Positions 1 to 10,612 of a DNA stretch of 64,000 nucleotides are shown here, in pieces (the first letter of the stretch is position 1; every line of letters starts with the position of its first letter). The notes beneath the pieces were generated by a model. It was not told where the DNA came from, ran no database searches, and was given only the letters and a program-made list of their open reading frames with translations. Source of the DNA: Nereocystis luetkeana. Taxonomy: Eukaryota > Sar > Phaeophyceae > Laminariales > Laminariaceae. Both the position numbers and the translations under genes were made by a program. The stretch lies in assembly GCA_031213475.1 (NCBI GenBank), contig JARUPZ010000036.1, positions 2,418,001 through 2,482,000 of the forward strand. The letters are read 5' to 3'.

Positions 1-78
1 AATTTTAAATCCAAAACATCGTTCAACGATACCGAACTGGGGAAAAAACAAATAAAAAACAAAAACAGATGTCACCGT

Positions 79-1017
79 CTACGATCCACGCGTATTGCCC
101 ATTCTCCGCCCTCTGCTGCCTCGCTCACGCCCACATTGGCTCTCCTCCCTGCTGCTTTCACCGTGTTCACCGCGCCCACGTGCGCCGCTCCTTACACGCC
201 CACGCCCCCGGCCTCGGGCTGCTCCCCGGCCTCGGGCTGCTCCACGTGCTCCACGGCCTCGGACTGCTTCTCGGCCACGACCTGCTCCCCGGCCTCCGCC
301 TCTCGCCGGGCGTGCTGTTGTATCTACGCCCCTCAGCTTGCGCTGCACCAGCGTGACGCACCCCCCACGTTCGCCAGACACCGATACCGTGTTGTCGCTG
401 AGGACATAGAGCTCTCGCGCACGGGGGGATGTGAGGACGTCGACGATCGTCTCGCACAAAAGCGTCGCTTGCGTCTCGGCTGCCTTGTCCTTCATACTGC
501 AAACACAAAACATTCCCTACCAAAGATGCGTCAGCCATGTGGCCCCAAAATGCAATGAAAACGGGATACATACGTCCTGTCGCCATTGTGACTAAATTCG
601 TCGGCTGCAATGGCCAAGAACGAGGCCGCCAAAATTTCCTTCGTGAGCGCTACCTGGTCGAGAATAGAAATACCTAGGACGAAAACTTTGACCGTCTTAC
701 GGTAAAGGTACATTTTGTCCTCGGCCCGTAGCTGTACGTTGAAAGTGCGGAGAACGACCTTTCTTTGCAACATACGGCCCGATTTGCGTCAGCGAGAGAC
801 CCGACTGGACACCCTCATGGCAAAGGCGCGCAGTTTCACAACTCACCCGAGTCTTTAATCCTCTTGTGCATCCGGTCAACGACTACCTTTTGCTCTGCTT
901 CCTCAGGCGGACGGACACCGGCGTTGCGCTTGCTCGCTGCTTTCCTTTAGGGTTTATCGTCGCGTAGCTTCCGCGCCTTATCTTTCCGGGAATATTTGGT
1001 ATTTTGCTGCGACGGAC
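79..1017 (-). CDS. Spliced gene of unknown function with GRG-rich C-terminal tail
   Basis: I do not recognise the family. Three minus-strand exons join in phase. Exon 847-1017 follows an acceptor ending TTTTTGTGCAG and ends at a GTGAGT donor. Exon 574-673 begins after TTTTCGTCCTAG and ends at GTATGT. Exon 79-496 begins after TTTGTGTTTGCAG and ends at a stop. The central part (with KVVVDRMHKRIKDSG and VALTKEILAASFLAI) looks helical. The last ~70 residues are almost pure Gly/Arg/Ala (RGRG, ARGRG), as in RNA-binding RGG-tail proteins such as Alba-RGG proteins; that parallel is inference. The first exon contains one in-frame TAA near 945 (plus-strand coordinates), with protein-like sequence on both sides. 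It is therefore either a pseudogene, a sequencing error, or the exon really starts after the AG at 937. No start codon was identified. It is divergent to NRT2 copy 1. Confidence 0.45.
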
Positions 1018-1630
1018 CTGCACAAAAATGCAACGTCATCGGGATTGTTTTGTTATTTATCGTCGAAGTTTATACGTAGACGTAGTAGATGACAAGACGT
1101 AGAAAATGACAACCCAGCGACTTTGCGTAAAAATATGACTATGGGTTTGCTCTGAGAGCAGTACGGGTAGCACACAAGCCAAAAACAATCTGTAGCACAG
1201 CATAGCGTATCTTCCTGGGCTCACCATAGGTTAGCGTTCGGCGCGGTGAGTTGCACAGGCGAGCTCTGCAAAGCACCAATATGTCTCCAAATTACAGTAT
1301 TATAGTCGTTCGCACAGTAAATAAACAGCAGTATTATAGCCGTTCGCACTTATAGGTCGTTTGTCCTCTGTTTATTTTGTTAGTTGGATGTTTTTGAGAG
1401 ATTCCAGGCATGCGTGCGGTTTCAAGTATGGGTTCCCACGAACACATGAACGGCTTTCCCCTCCGGGAACATTCCTCCTTGCCCTTCACCGTTTCAACAG
1501 GGAGCTTTCGACAGCTTATGCGTGCCCATAAAAGCAGACCCTACGCTCAGATTTGGTTCGGAAAATCCTTCCGCCCCATCGTACTTGATTTTGGTGCACG
1601 GTGCTGCAACAGTGTGTCTCCATCTCATCA
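1018..1630. other. Intergenic region between divergent GRG-tail gene and NRT2 copy 1
   Basis: About 0.6 kb without a supported exon. It presumably contains the NRT2 promoter, but I see no motif I can name. An open frame from 1410 runs into NRT2 exon 2, and I read it as intron or UTR read-through. Confidence 0.35.
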
Positions 1631-4600
1631 ATGGTCGACGGTGATTGATATGTTTGCCTGCCTGCAAGCCATGCCCCTATCCCAACGGTTCCATATCGGC
1701 CTCCCTCGTCAATCCCCGCCCCGGCCTGCTATGTTGTCCGTTGCGCACCACATGCGCACACCAACAGATGATAGCTATGACGTGCCCGTGGACCCCAAGC
1801 AGCAGGACAAGGCTACCACCTTCAAGCTCAAGAGCTTCAGGCGCCCCCACATGCGCGCATTTCACTTCGCATGGTTTGGTTTCTTTATGGCTTTCGTGTC
1901 CTGGTTCGCCTTCGCGCCCCTCATGAAGGAGATCAAAAAGGACCTCGGCATGACCACAAACGAGGTGTACAACGCGAACATCGCTTCCGTGTCCTCCACC
2001 GTGCTCTCGCGATTTATCGTTGGACCCCTGTGTGATACCTTCGGCGCCCGCATCATCTCCACCACACTGCTCATCATGGGCAGCATCCCGACGTTCTTCG
2101 GAGGTTTGGTGAACAGCGCCGAGGATGTGGCCATTATCCGGTTCTTTATCGGCGTGATGGGCGCAACTTTCGTCTGCACTCAATTTTGGTCTTCGCAGAT
2201 CTTCGTGAAGGAATTCGTCGGCACCGCGAACGCCACCACGGGGGGCTGGGGAAACCTTGGCGGCGGCGTGACACAGGTGATAATACCAAGGAGAGCATGT
2301 ACCACGTCATAACCGGTCCGCATTTTGTCAATGCCACCCAAGCCGATGTCCGTTTTCTCATCGCTGGCAAACCAGACCCTCTGCATCCCACAATATTCTC
2401 GGCAGGATATTTGAACACAGGGCTTTTTCAACGTGGGTGGGCATACTCAAGAGGCGATTAGCTATGCGGTTTTTGTGATAAACGACTGCCTTGATTGATT
2501 TATATTCGTGGTGACGAGGGGAGTTTAATTGACCGAAACGGTGCTCTAGTACGCCAAATGGGGGTGCATGGTATGTCTACAGCCACGCCGTTTGTTGGGT
2601 ATAGTCCCTAGCATACGATCATTGTCCTTGAAACGAGACCGTATCATGATGTGTGTGCCCGCACAGAAGCGCCCTTCGAGCTGCCCCTTCCCCTACGACC
2701 ACTGCAGGTCGCTGAACGCACCTCACCCGCGACAAAACATCCCCTTGTCTTCCCCCATATGGCTTGGTCCAGATCTTTATGGTGGGAATCTGGAAAGCTT
2801 TCCAGACCAGCTACAGCAGCGAGACGTCCTGGCGACTTTCTTTCATCGTCCCGGCCTCCATCGTCCTCTGCGTCGCGATCGGGCAGCTGTTCCTCGCGGA
2901 CGACTGCCCCAAGGGTAACTACAAGGAGCTGGAGGCGCACGGCGCCATGACCCGAAAGTCTTCCGCTGTCTCCTTCAGGAAGGTATGACCTTACCACGAA
3001 GAACGTTAGTTGTGTTATCGTTTCCTGTCACTGTAGAGACGGGTGACCCCTCCACTTCTGCAACAACTTGTTGTTGTTCCACTACATAAGTATTAGTACG
3101 GCTTGCTGCTGAGTTGAAGTTCGTACACCAAATCGGAAAAACCCAATCATAGCATCATGACTACAGTAGCTATCCGTTGACGTGCCGGAAAAACTTACGC
3201 ACTCTTGATGCACCCATGCTACAGTTGCAAACTTGCAGGTAGACTAGTAGCTGCAGTAGGTCAGCGGCAAGACTGCTCGGTGCGACAACTCACAGTGGTA
3301 CGTCACGGCACTATCACAATTGCGGGTTTGACGAAAAGGTTATGGCCATGATGAACGTACGAGCTGCCTGTGGTAACTTGACGGCGACATTGATGTTTGC
3401 GGGAGATACCCACACAGCCGACGTATGCCGAGCAGTCCACAGGAGACAATAGTGCTGCCTGCCCTGCTTTCCTGAAAATATTAGTTTACCATTTATTTAT
3501 GCCAAAATACTCCGTGTTACGCATCAACATATTAGTGTTCTACTCGGTACTGCTGCTATATGAACCATCACCAAATAATACTGTCGTGACGTTGGTTTCG
3601 ACGTAAGTGACACTCGCACGAGGTTTCATCGCCCCCCCCCCCCTCGACCCTCTATCAACCCTCGTTTTGGCGTTTTTATTTATGTCGAGTAGGGGTACGT
3701 GAACTACAACTCGTGGCTTTTGTTCTGCCAGTACGCGGCTTGCTTTGGCGTGGAGCTGACGGTCAACAACGTGGCGGCTACCTACTTCTCGGACGAGTTC
3801 GACCTCTCAACGTCCAAGGCAGGGATTGTGGCGGCGCTGTTCGGTCTGATGAACCTCTTCGCTCGTTCGTTGGGCGGCCTTTGGTCCGGTAAGGACACGT
3901 CGCCTGGAGGGTCCCGTACTTGCTTGGTGTGCATCGTATTGAGCCATGGGGCGTAATCGGCGGCCACATTACTGTAGAAGCACGACGCGACGTTTGGGCG
4001 CACATCGGGGAGTATGTATTTGTCGTAAATCTCCACAGCGCATCTTCCCGAGTTATTTGCGCTGTGCGCGGTTCCTCGTGGCGCAGCTGCTCCACCGAAA
4101 TAGCTTGCTGAGAAACCAACGCCCCTATCGATAACCATCGCGTGCCGCCCGTCTGTCTGTATTTCTGTCTGGCTGTCTGGCTGTCTGTCGGCCGGTTTGG
4201 TTGTTTGTCTGTTTGTCTGCCCGTCTGTCTGTTGGTCCGTCCGTGCGTTCGTCCATCCGTCCGCAGACTTCCTCTACCTTAAGTTCGGCCGCGGAGTCAC
4301 CGGCATGCGAGGACGCTTCTTAGCTCAGTGGTCGGCCCTCGTGTGGGAGGCCGTCTTTTTGTTCGTCTTCACCCAGATGAACACTATCGGCCCCGCCATC
4401 GTGGTCCTCATCCTCTTCTCCGTTGGCGTCCAGATGGCGGAGGGGTGCACGTACGGCATTGTGCCTTACGTCTGTCCGGAGGCGACAGGAGCCGTGTCAG
4501 GCATCGTGGGCGCCGGCGGTAACTTCGGGGCCGTGATGTGGGGTCTTATCTTCCGGTTTGGCCCTTCGGACCCGAGGACGGTGTTCCGCATAATAGCAGG

Positions 4601-4706
4601 GCTTGTCTTAGCTTTGTCGTGCCTCACCCCCATGCTCAGGATCCGCGGATATGCCTCGGTGTTTGGCTCTCCTAAAGGCGAGCCTGACTCGATCGCGGAT
4701 ATCTAA
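1631..4706 (+). CDS. NRT2: High-affinity nitrate transporter, NNP/NRT2 family, copy 1
   Basis: Major facilitator of the nitrate-nitrite porter family, a plasma-membrane proton-coupled nitrate uptake carrier. Exons: tentative 1631-1640 (ATGGTCGACG then GTGATT), then 1768-2276, 2773-2982, 3693-3888 and 4267-4706 (TAA); all joins are in phase, giving about 454 residues. Visible marks: MFS loop GPLCDTFGARI (~89-99); nitrate signature GWGNLGGGVTQ at the end of exon 2 (~163-173); second signature GAGGNFGAVMWGL (~387-400); and about 12 hydrophobic segments split by a polar loop ending KSSAVSFRK. Exon 2 opens with DSYDVPVDPKQQ in both copies directly after an AG, so a short upstream exon is likely. 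The 10-nt first exon is my best guess; ATG at 1752 and ATG at 1410 are alternatives. Length is slightly under the family norm. By hand count it is about 88% identical to copy 2 at 34713-41311. No coding damage was seen. Confidence 0.93.
4151..4266 (+). repeat. TCTG/TCCG microsatellite forming the 3' end of NRT2-1 intron 4
   Basis: A degenerate GTCTGTCT / GTTTGTCT / CCGTCCGT run occupies the last ~115 bases of the intron and ends TCCGTCCGCAG at the exon 5 acceptor. Copy 2 keeps only the last part (CTATCCGTCCGTCCGCAG), so the array was probably expanded in copy 1. It also serves as the pyrimidine tract. Confidence 0.75.
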
Positions 4707-5327
4707 CTTCCGCAGACAAAACAAGGGTTGATTTCGTTTGGTCCAGTCGCCTCTGTAGGGACCGGTGGGTGCAACTCATTTATTCCACGCCCAGTGGAGC
4801 GCGGGTTATTGTTGCTGTCTTTGAATCCCAGCGCTTAATGTGGTGCTACCCTTAAGCGGGTTTGGTGTGGGGTACGCGTGCGACACAAACACATTATTTG
4901 TTGTCGTTACTGCTGTCCGCTTTGTTTTGTACGTTGTGAAAAATGAAATGAGTATATGTAACGCATACCAGGGTATATATTATGTTGTGTTTTGCGCGAT
5001 CTACCGTGAGTTTGACATAGTGGGTTTATCCCGACGTAGTAATACACCCACTCTGAAAAAAGGAAAGTACGGCACACTTAGGTAGCTGTAGTATTCCACA
5101 GTACATTATCACTACATAGTGTATTTCGCTGCCTATAGGGATTGAGCACCGCGTGGTGGGAGGGTACAAAACAAATCATCGTTTTTTTCGATTCGTTTGG
5201 TAGCGAGAGATCTTACTCCGGAGTATCTGATACCCTTGTATATGACACCGGAGACATGTATACGTATGAGCATTTCGTTATTACCAGCATGACAATATTG
5301 ACGTATTTTTGCTGGGTAATAGGGGTT
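4707..5327. other. 3' flank of NRT2 copy 1, nothing recognised
   Basis: AT-richer sequence with no convincing coding frame. It presumably holds the NRT2-1 3' UTR. No poly(A) signal can be assigned with confidence. Confidence 0.4.
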
Positions 5328-5560
5328 ATTCTCATCGGAGAGCTTTTCGTCCAAATTTTCCACATTTTTTTCGCGCAATTTTTCGATCTTCCATATTTTC
5401 CTGCTTTGTTTTTTTCCAGATATTGGAATGTTAACGAGCTTGATATTTTTGGTTCTGGGGAATTTCACGAATAGTGACAGGACGTCTCCGTATATTCATG
5501 TATATCTCCAATTATGTCCAAACTTTGGAAATTATGGAGAAAACGCTCTCCGATGAGAAT
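5328..5560. mobile_element. Small TIR element (family 'TCATCGGAGAGC'), copy 1
   Basis: About 233 bp with near-perfect 20-bp inverted termini: ATTCTCATCGGAGAGCTTTT on the left and its complement (one G/T difference) on the right. The interior is AT-rich with no ORF. A diverged copy with the same termini lies at 6491-6722, so this is a non-autonomous DNA transposon. Confidence 0.7.
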
Positions 5561-6490
5561 GAACCTATAATCACAAATTTCGAGGTATACACGTATACAC
5601 GTATGCCGTTGAATGCCGTTCTCTTACGGAGGGGGGGGGTCGTTGAGCAAGGTATCGCTCATGGAGGGGGGGGGGGGGGGGCGTTGCGCGAGGCGTCACA
5701 CGATAGGCGATTGAGGCACTTAATACGATGATGACGCTTCCCGGATCATGCCTTATGCGCAGCTAACAGTTTTTCTGCGAAAATGCAAAGAAAAATATGG
5801 AAAGGAAGAAGACTCGGCAAAGTATGTCCAGGTCGGCTAGGCTACTACAGCAGTATGTGTGTTGCGCAGCAATCGGTCAGGTGCCGTGGTTTGGTTCGGA
5901 GCATTGCTTGTATACGGGCGACCCGTCGCCCTCGTTGCGCGAAAAGAGAAAAAAAAAGCACAGACAGGTAATCGACCACACGTCTCTCTCTCTCTCCCTC
6001 TTGCCTGCTACCACCGCTGGGTTGTCTTTTGTTCGAGAGGAAGAGGGGAGGGGAGGGATGATATAATCCACGCGTACAACCACCACATGCAGCAACATAA
6101 CAATATGGTTACGGCAATACATACAAAGTATTTATTGTAGCATTCGCTGTGCCAGGTATGTTCTTGACCAGTGTGTCTCGGGATTATCTTTATGTCTGCG
6201 TGTATCGGTCGAGGTTGGTGCAAGCACCGTCATCACAATTGTCGAGTGGGTTATGTCGTAGGCAGGCACAGACCGAAGGGTTGAAAGAGAAAAACAAGCG
6301 CGTTCATGAAGTGTCATACCTCGTAAAGACCGACGGGTTGGAAGAGAAAAACAAGATGTGGTATGCACGCAACAAAATACATGTGTTGGATCATCCAGGT
6401 GCACGAGTGCTTGGCGTGTTACCTCGCTCATTAGGAATGGTGGGCAGAGATACGGAAAGCCGTGAGGCTGGTGGAAATACTTAGGGTCAT
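5561..6490. other. Low-complexity intergenic DNA
   Basis: Contains G homopolymer runs near 5628-5638 and 5666-5680, an A-rich stretch and a CT run near 5980-6000. No gene or repeat family could be named. Confidence 0.4.
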
Positions 6491-6722
6491 GCTTATCGGA
6501 GAGCTTTTTTCCATAATTTACACCATGTTGTTTTCGCGCAATTTTGTAGTCTTCCAGATTTTCCTGATATTTTTCCCAAATATAAATGTGAAATTGAACC
6601 AACCTGATTGTTTCGCTTCTGGATAATTCCGCGAATAGTGAAAGAGCGCTTCCGTATTTAGATGCATATCTCCAATCATTCCCAATTTTTAGAAATTCTG
6701 GACAAAAACCTCTCCGATAAGA
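6491..6722. mobile_element. Small TIR element (family 'TCATCGGAGAGC'), copy 2
   Basis: Termini CTTATCGGAGAGCTTTT and AAAACCTCTCCGATAAG are inverted copies. The interior aligns to 5328-5560 throughout, including the shared phrases TTTTCGCGCAATTTT and ATATCTCCAAT. It is clearly older than copy 1 or diverged from it. Confidence 0.68.
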
Positions 6723-7073
6723 ACGAGCTTTTACTGTTGTAGATACATTTCAGTTATAATATTACTAAAATAGAGTGCGAAAAAATGGCTCGCATCCCCA
6801 TAATGCCGTGTGACCTTAAAAATCAACAACCCATAAATACGCATCCCATTCAGGAAATAAATGCAATCGCTGCCGAAATCTTGGTAGATGAGTTGCAGTT
6901 ACATGAATCACACCAACAAGCCGACCAAAGCACATTATTTATACGTTGGCGCCACTATCACCAACAGCGATGTCCCACAGCCTCCCTCGCCGCGGCACAC
7001 TATCATGATAATATTAATAGTGTCTTTGTGACTAGGCCGAATTACTGTAGGTCCACATTCATCCAGAACTTGT

Positions 7074-7160
7074 ATCTCTTCTAGGATTGAAGAATCGGCA
7101 CGGACACTGGTTGTGCTGGATGTCGACGGGTAGAAAGAACGGTTTAATGTCAAGAACACA
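7074..7160 (+). mobile_element. LINE 3' tail fragment
   Basis: Carries the recurring tail motif GGACACTGGTTGTGCTGG followed by CGACGGGTAGAAAGAACGG and AACACAC. The same tail ends the 3' UTR of the LINE at 23277-25282. A shorter piece of it recurs at 7828-7872. Confidence 0.7.
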
Positions 7161-7319
7161 CAATAATACGTCAATTCTCTTCTGGTGACACTGCAAGTAG
7201 TAGCGCTGTCATGCCAAACACGAAATTTCCATCCCCCTTGTAAAACCAAACTGCTGCCTCCCTGACGTAAAAAACACCAAAGTTCACCCAATATCCAAAA
7301 CCTCAAACTGAAACGGGAA

Positions 7320-7432
7320 TTTTTCAACCATAGTGGCGTGAAGTTCACCAACATGTGCAGGTGTTACCTACTGAGCTATAGGGGTAAAAGACCGATCGAT
7401 TACCCAGCCCAAGGTAATCCTTGAAACACTCT
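7320..7432 (-). mobile_element. tRNA-derived SINE fragment, copy 1
   Basis: On the minus strand it has a perfect A box (TAGCTCAGTAGG) at about 7366-7379, preceded by a 45-bp leader with TACCTTGGGCTGGGTAATCG that is repeated at 7652-7695. The B-box region is degenerate. It does not fold as a functional tRNA because the acceptor arm is absent. Confidence 0.5.
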
Positions 7433-7559
7433 CCCCCCCTCTGATCGGCGGGGGTCTTTGGGGCGTCGGAACCGTATACGTCCGTACGCTGACCTGCCCG
7501 CTTCGTTTCATTACCTGGGGAACCAGGGAGATAGATGTGTTCTTTAGGTGTGCACGCGC

Positions 7560-7695
7560 AAGCGTTTCTGTAAAAGAAACGTTCGAAGTGGAGTTCGAAC
7601 CCGTGATCTGGACGACGTCAGATGTGAAGCTGTTACCTCCTGAGCTATACGGGTAAAAGACCTATCGATTACCCAGCCCAAGGTAATCCTTATAA
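7560..7695 (-). mobile_element. tRNA-derived SINE fragment, copy 2
   Basis: The minus strand reads an A box (TAGCTCAGGAGG, 7637-7648) and a B box (GGTTCGAACTCC, 7591-7602, one mismatch from consensus) at tRNA-like spacing. The anticodon-stem-like ATCTG/CAGAT pair lies between them. The 5' leader is shared with copy 1. The acceptor stem is not complementary, so this is a SINE or tRNA pseudogene and not a tRNA gene. Confidence 0.55.
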
Positions 7696-8792
7696 CAAAC
7701 ACCCCTATACTCCGCTGCTATAACTAGGGGCCCCTCTGTCCGCGAGATACTTAAACGATCATCAATTCAGTGAAATAGGTCGACACAAGTTTACCGCAGC
7801 AGCAGTAGTTCCAAAACCTTACTGTCGACGGGTAGAAAGAACGGTTTAATGTAAAGAACACACACACACTACAGGATCACAAGCAAGCCCAACCACCACC
7901 CGGCTGTGTACGCACCACTCTTCGAATTCCAAAAGCTCACGTCCAAGACATCAAGTACTAAACAACACACTGGCTTTACTCCAACTAACTGCTGTTATTC
8001 CGGTCACCACCACATAACTTTCCCGATAAACAACTTTCATCAGCTGGATGGACTTGAAAATACCATGCTATCACAATGGTACTGTAGTGTTATTTTCTTA
8101 TCTAAAGATGCCCTCAAACTCTTTCTCAAGCTCAAAACAAAACGAACAAATCCATAATACCAAGGAGGCGAAACCATCGATCATATCACGGACCTAAAAC
8201 GCGACTACCTCACTCAGTTGTTAACCTCCAAGTAGTATAGTACCACCCGAACCCGTCGAATTTTCATCGGTGAGCCGTACGTTCTACAGCTTACCAACTC
8301 TATGTCTCTCTTGTTAACCAGCCATCAAGCCATAGACGGCATCAACTGCAGTTAGTTGAAGCATCTTGACACCGGCTTCCATTTTTTTTAATACAAGTCA
8401 ACCACAAAAAAGTCCCATTCTAGATAATAAGAACTCAAATCAGTAATCGCCCAAAATCGAGGAGTACGCCCACGCAGTCCAATGAACTATCGATCCCCTT
8501 CTTCATTGTATTGGCGTACTCAACGCAGCACTGTAAAGGCTAACATTAACACTTATTTCGTGAAAATATTAACCTAGACTGCATGAATGGGAGAGGGGGG
8601 GGGGCGAACAAACTCCAGCCACAATCCAGTTATCGAGGTCCACTGCACCTACCACTGTTCTGTGGGCCGGCTGCATACAGGTGCAACGTAGCCGACATAG
8701 AGCATACCAGGTACCAGGTACTTGCTTGCAGCGATACACGGTTGCGTAGTATCAAAGTAGCCTTGCTGCGTATAATACGTAATACTATTATA
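7696..8792. other. Intergenic DNA, nothing recognised
   Basis: Moderately AT-rich, with only short fortuitous frames. A LINE-tail scrap sits at 7828-7872. No further structure was seen. Confidence 0.35.
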
Positions 8793-8904
8793 GGAGGTAG
8801 ACTTGGTGCATGGGTTTCCTTTTGTTTCCGAGGTTTTCTTCTTTCGGGAAAGTTATGAGTGATCCATGTTGAAGATCATGCTGCACATTGTCAGATGGCA
8901 AGAG

Positions 8905-8992
<88 letters not shown>
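8793..8992 (+). mobile_element. Retroposon-like repeat with (AAT)n tail, copy 1
   Basis: A ~112-bp conserved body (starting GGAGGTAGACTTGGTGCATG and ending GGCAAGAGG) is followed by about 29 AAT units. The same body with the same kind of tail lies at 52594-52790. The fixed junction between body and triplet tail is typical of a LINE/SINE 3' end. Confidence 0.65.
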
Positions 8993-8993
<1 letters not shown>

Positions 8994-9340
8994 TATACCA
9001 GGTATATATACACCAGGTATATATATACCTGGTATATATAATATATGGCTGTCCGGAATTCCCACAGGAAAAATCGACGAGTACGCGCTTCGTGTAGATG
9101 AAGCCCAAACGTGTTTGATCAACAAGGTCTACGTACTACTACTGCTACTGTTCTGTGTATCGGTAGCATACAGCAGGTGCAACAGAACCACGACATACGA
9201 CACACTAGGTACCAGGTGCGACATATAAATATCACTCTTCTGCTGCGATACAAATAAGTACCTGGTATATATTATCTACTCATTCATGGCTACAAACAGA
9301 CGGCATACTATGACGATACCTGGTACACCATACCAGGTAA
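8993..9340. repeat. Cluster of TACCAGGTA/TACCTGGTA motifs
   Basis: The near-palindromic 9-mer and its AT extensions (ACCAGGTATATATACCTGGT type) recur about ten times between 8700 and 9340, mixed with TATA runs. The same motif is scattered over the whole window. Confidence 0.55.
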
Positions 9341-9479
9341 ATGTTTTTTAGAAGGGGGCGGGGGGGTCATATCGATAGGGTAATACTACACATAACGAAA
9401 ACCAAACTATTCTCTGATGCCAGATTCCCAAGTAGACAGACAGGTTGATAAAGTCTGAAAGTCAATAATTTTCCAACGT

Positions 9480-9905
9480 TGTGTTCTGCAGGGTACGCTC
9501 AGAACTATAACACCCAAGGAATTTTCCCGGGTATTACCCTACAAAGAACTTCTGTGAGTTCTTGTACGACATTCATACCCTTACCCGGAACTTCTGTAAG
9601 TTCTGTACGGCATTCATGCCCGCACCCGGAACTTTTACAAATTGTGTACGCATATACCAAAATCCACAACAACATCCGGGGTACAGGTGCATCATTTGTT
9701 TACCTTCCCGGGGCTTCTGTGAGTTCTGTACCCCCGCGTCACAATACCCGAAACTTCTGTGAGTTCTGTAAGACTTCTATGCCCGTACCCGGAACTTATT
9801 TGAGTAGGACGTTCATACTCGTACCCGACGGTTCTGTGACTTCTGTAAGACTGTTGCACAATAATACCCGTTATACGGGTATACGTTTTTCACAATACCC
9901 GGGAG
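9480..9905 (+). repeat. Degenerate minisatellite, ~45-bp unit
   Basis: The phrases CCCGGAACTTCTGTGAGTTC and TGTACGACATTCAT recur about eight times with drift. The last unit runs into a TACCCGTTATACGGGTATAC palindrome. Open frames across it are repeat artefacts. Confidence 0.7.
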
Positions 9906-9913
9906 CCCGGTAG

Positions 9914-10420
9914 GTGTTCGGACCCCTAAAAGGACCCGCGCTCGTCAGATCCCAGAGGCCGGATCACCTGTTGTTTGAGATTTCGAGAAGTGCCCTCGTG
10001 CAGGGAGGATCGGGTCACGCAGAAAGTGAATTGATCCCATGCTGCAGTTGTAAGTCGGCAGAGAAAACAATCAACGAAGCACCAGACACGTTTACGGGCA
10101 CGAGAAGCAAGGCAGGGCCCAAGGGGCATGGGGTTGATAGAGCGGGTATCGCAGATCATTTTGGCTTTGGCTTTCCTTGGTTCACTTGGTGGCGTTTAGC
10201 AAACACCGGGTGTTTCCGGAACCTCGTTACTGGCTCTTTACCCGAGACCGAGAGGAGGCCGAAAGTAGGAAGAAAAGCCATTATTAACTTATTACTGCCC
10301 ACGGTAAACCCATATAAATATCCGCTTCAACGTTCGCAAGGAATATCCACTCGTGATGCAGGGATGTTCCAGATTATCGCCAGAAGGAAAGCATACCTGG
10401 TACAGTACATCAAAATGTGA
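9914..10420 (+). CDS. Unrecognised open frame, 168 codons
   Basis: An intact frame starting MFGPLKGPALVRSQRPD with no family I recognise, no signal peptide and no obvious repeat. It starts inside the end of the minisatellite at 9480-9905, which argues against a real start. It could be a fragment of a mobile element or a chance frame. Confidence 0.15.
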   Translation: MFGPLKGPALVRSQRPDHLLFEISRSALVQGGSGHAESELIPCCSCKSAEKTINEAPDTFTGTRSKAGPKGHGVDRAGIADHFGFGFPWFTWWRLANTGCFRNLVTGSLPETERRPKVGRKAIINLLLPTVNPYKYPLQRSQGISTRDAGMFQIIARRKAYLVQYIKM

Positions 10421-10490
10421 TATTCTCACTACGGGAGACTAGAGACATCTAGACAAACTTTAGAGAAACGTTTGCAGAAGGCACAGTGAG

Positions 10491-10612
10491 AAACGTCTTG
10501 CGATGGTAAGTGAATAGTGACAGCATCGCCACAGTCCACTGCGCAAATTAAAACGTCTGGCGAAGGTACGTGAATCGTTGCAATATCTACACAGTCCAGT
10601 ACGCAAGCATGT
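10491..10612. repeat. Two-copy tandem repeat, 60-bp period
   Basis: AACGTCTTGCGATGGTAAGT and AACGTCTGGCGAAGGTACGT begin two adjacent, about 75% similar units, each ending in CACAGTCCA plus a GCGCAA/ACGCAA phrase. Confidence 0.6.

Noticed and set aside
1410-1767. N-terminal extension of the NRT2-1 frame from ATG 1410
   Set aside because: NRT2-2 has a splice acceptor at the matching position and no such extension; the sequence is not transporter-like.
1677-2183. Minus-strand frames overlapping NRT2 exon 2, and the matching ones at 34652-35328
   Set aside because: Shadow frames of the GC-rich transporter exons.
8853-9125. Poly-Tyr, poly-Leu, poly-Ile and poly-Asn frames
   Set aside because: Translations of the (AAT)n array in different frames.
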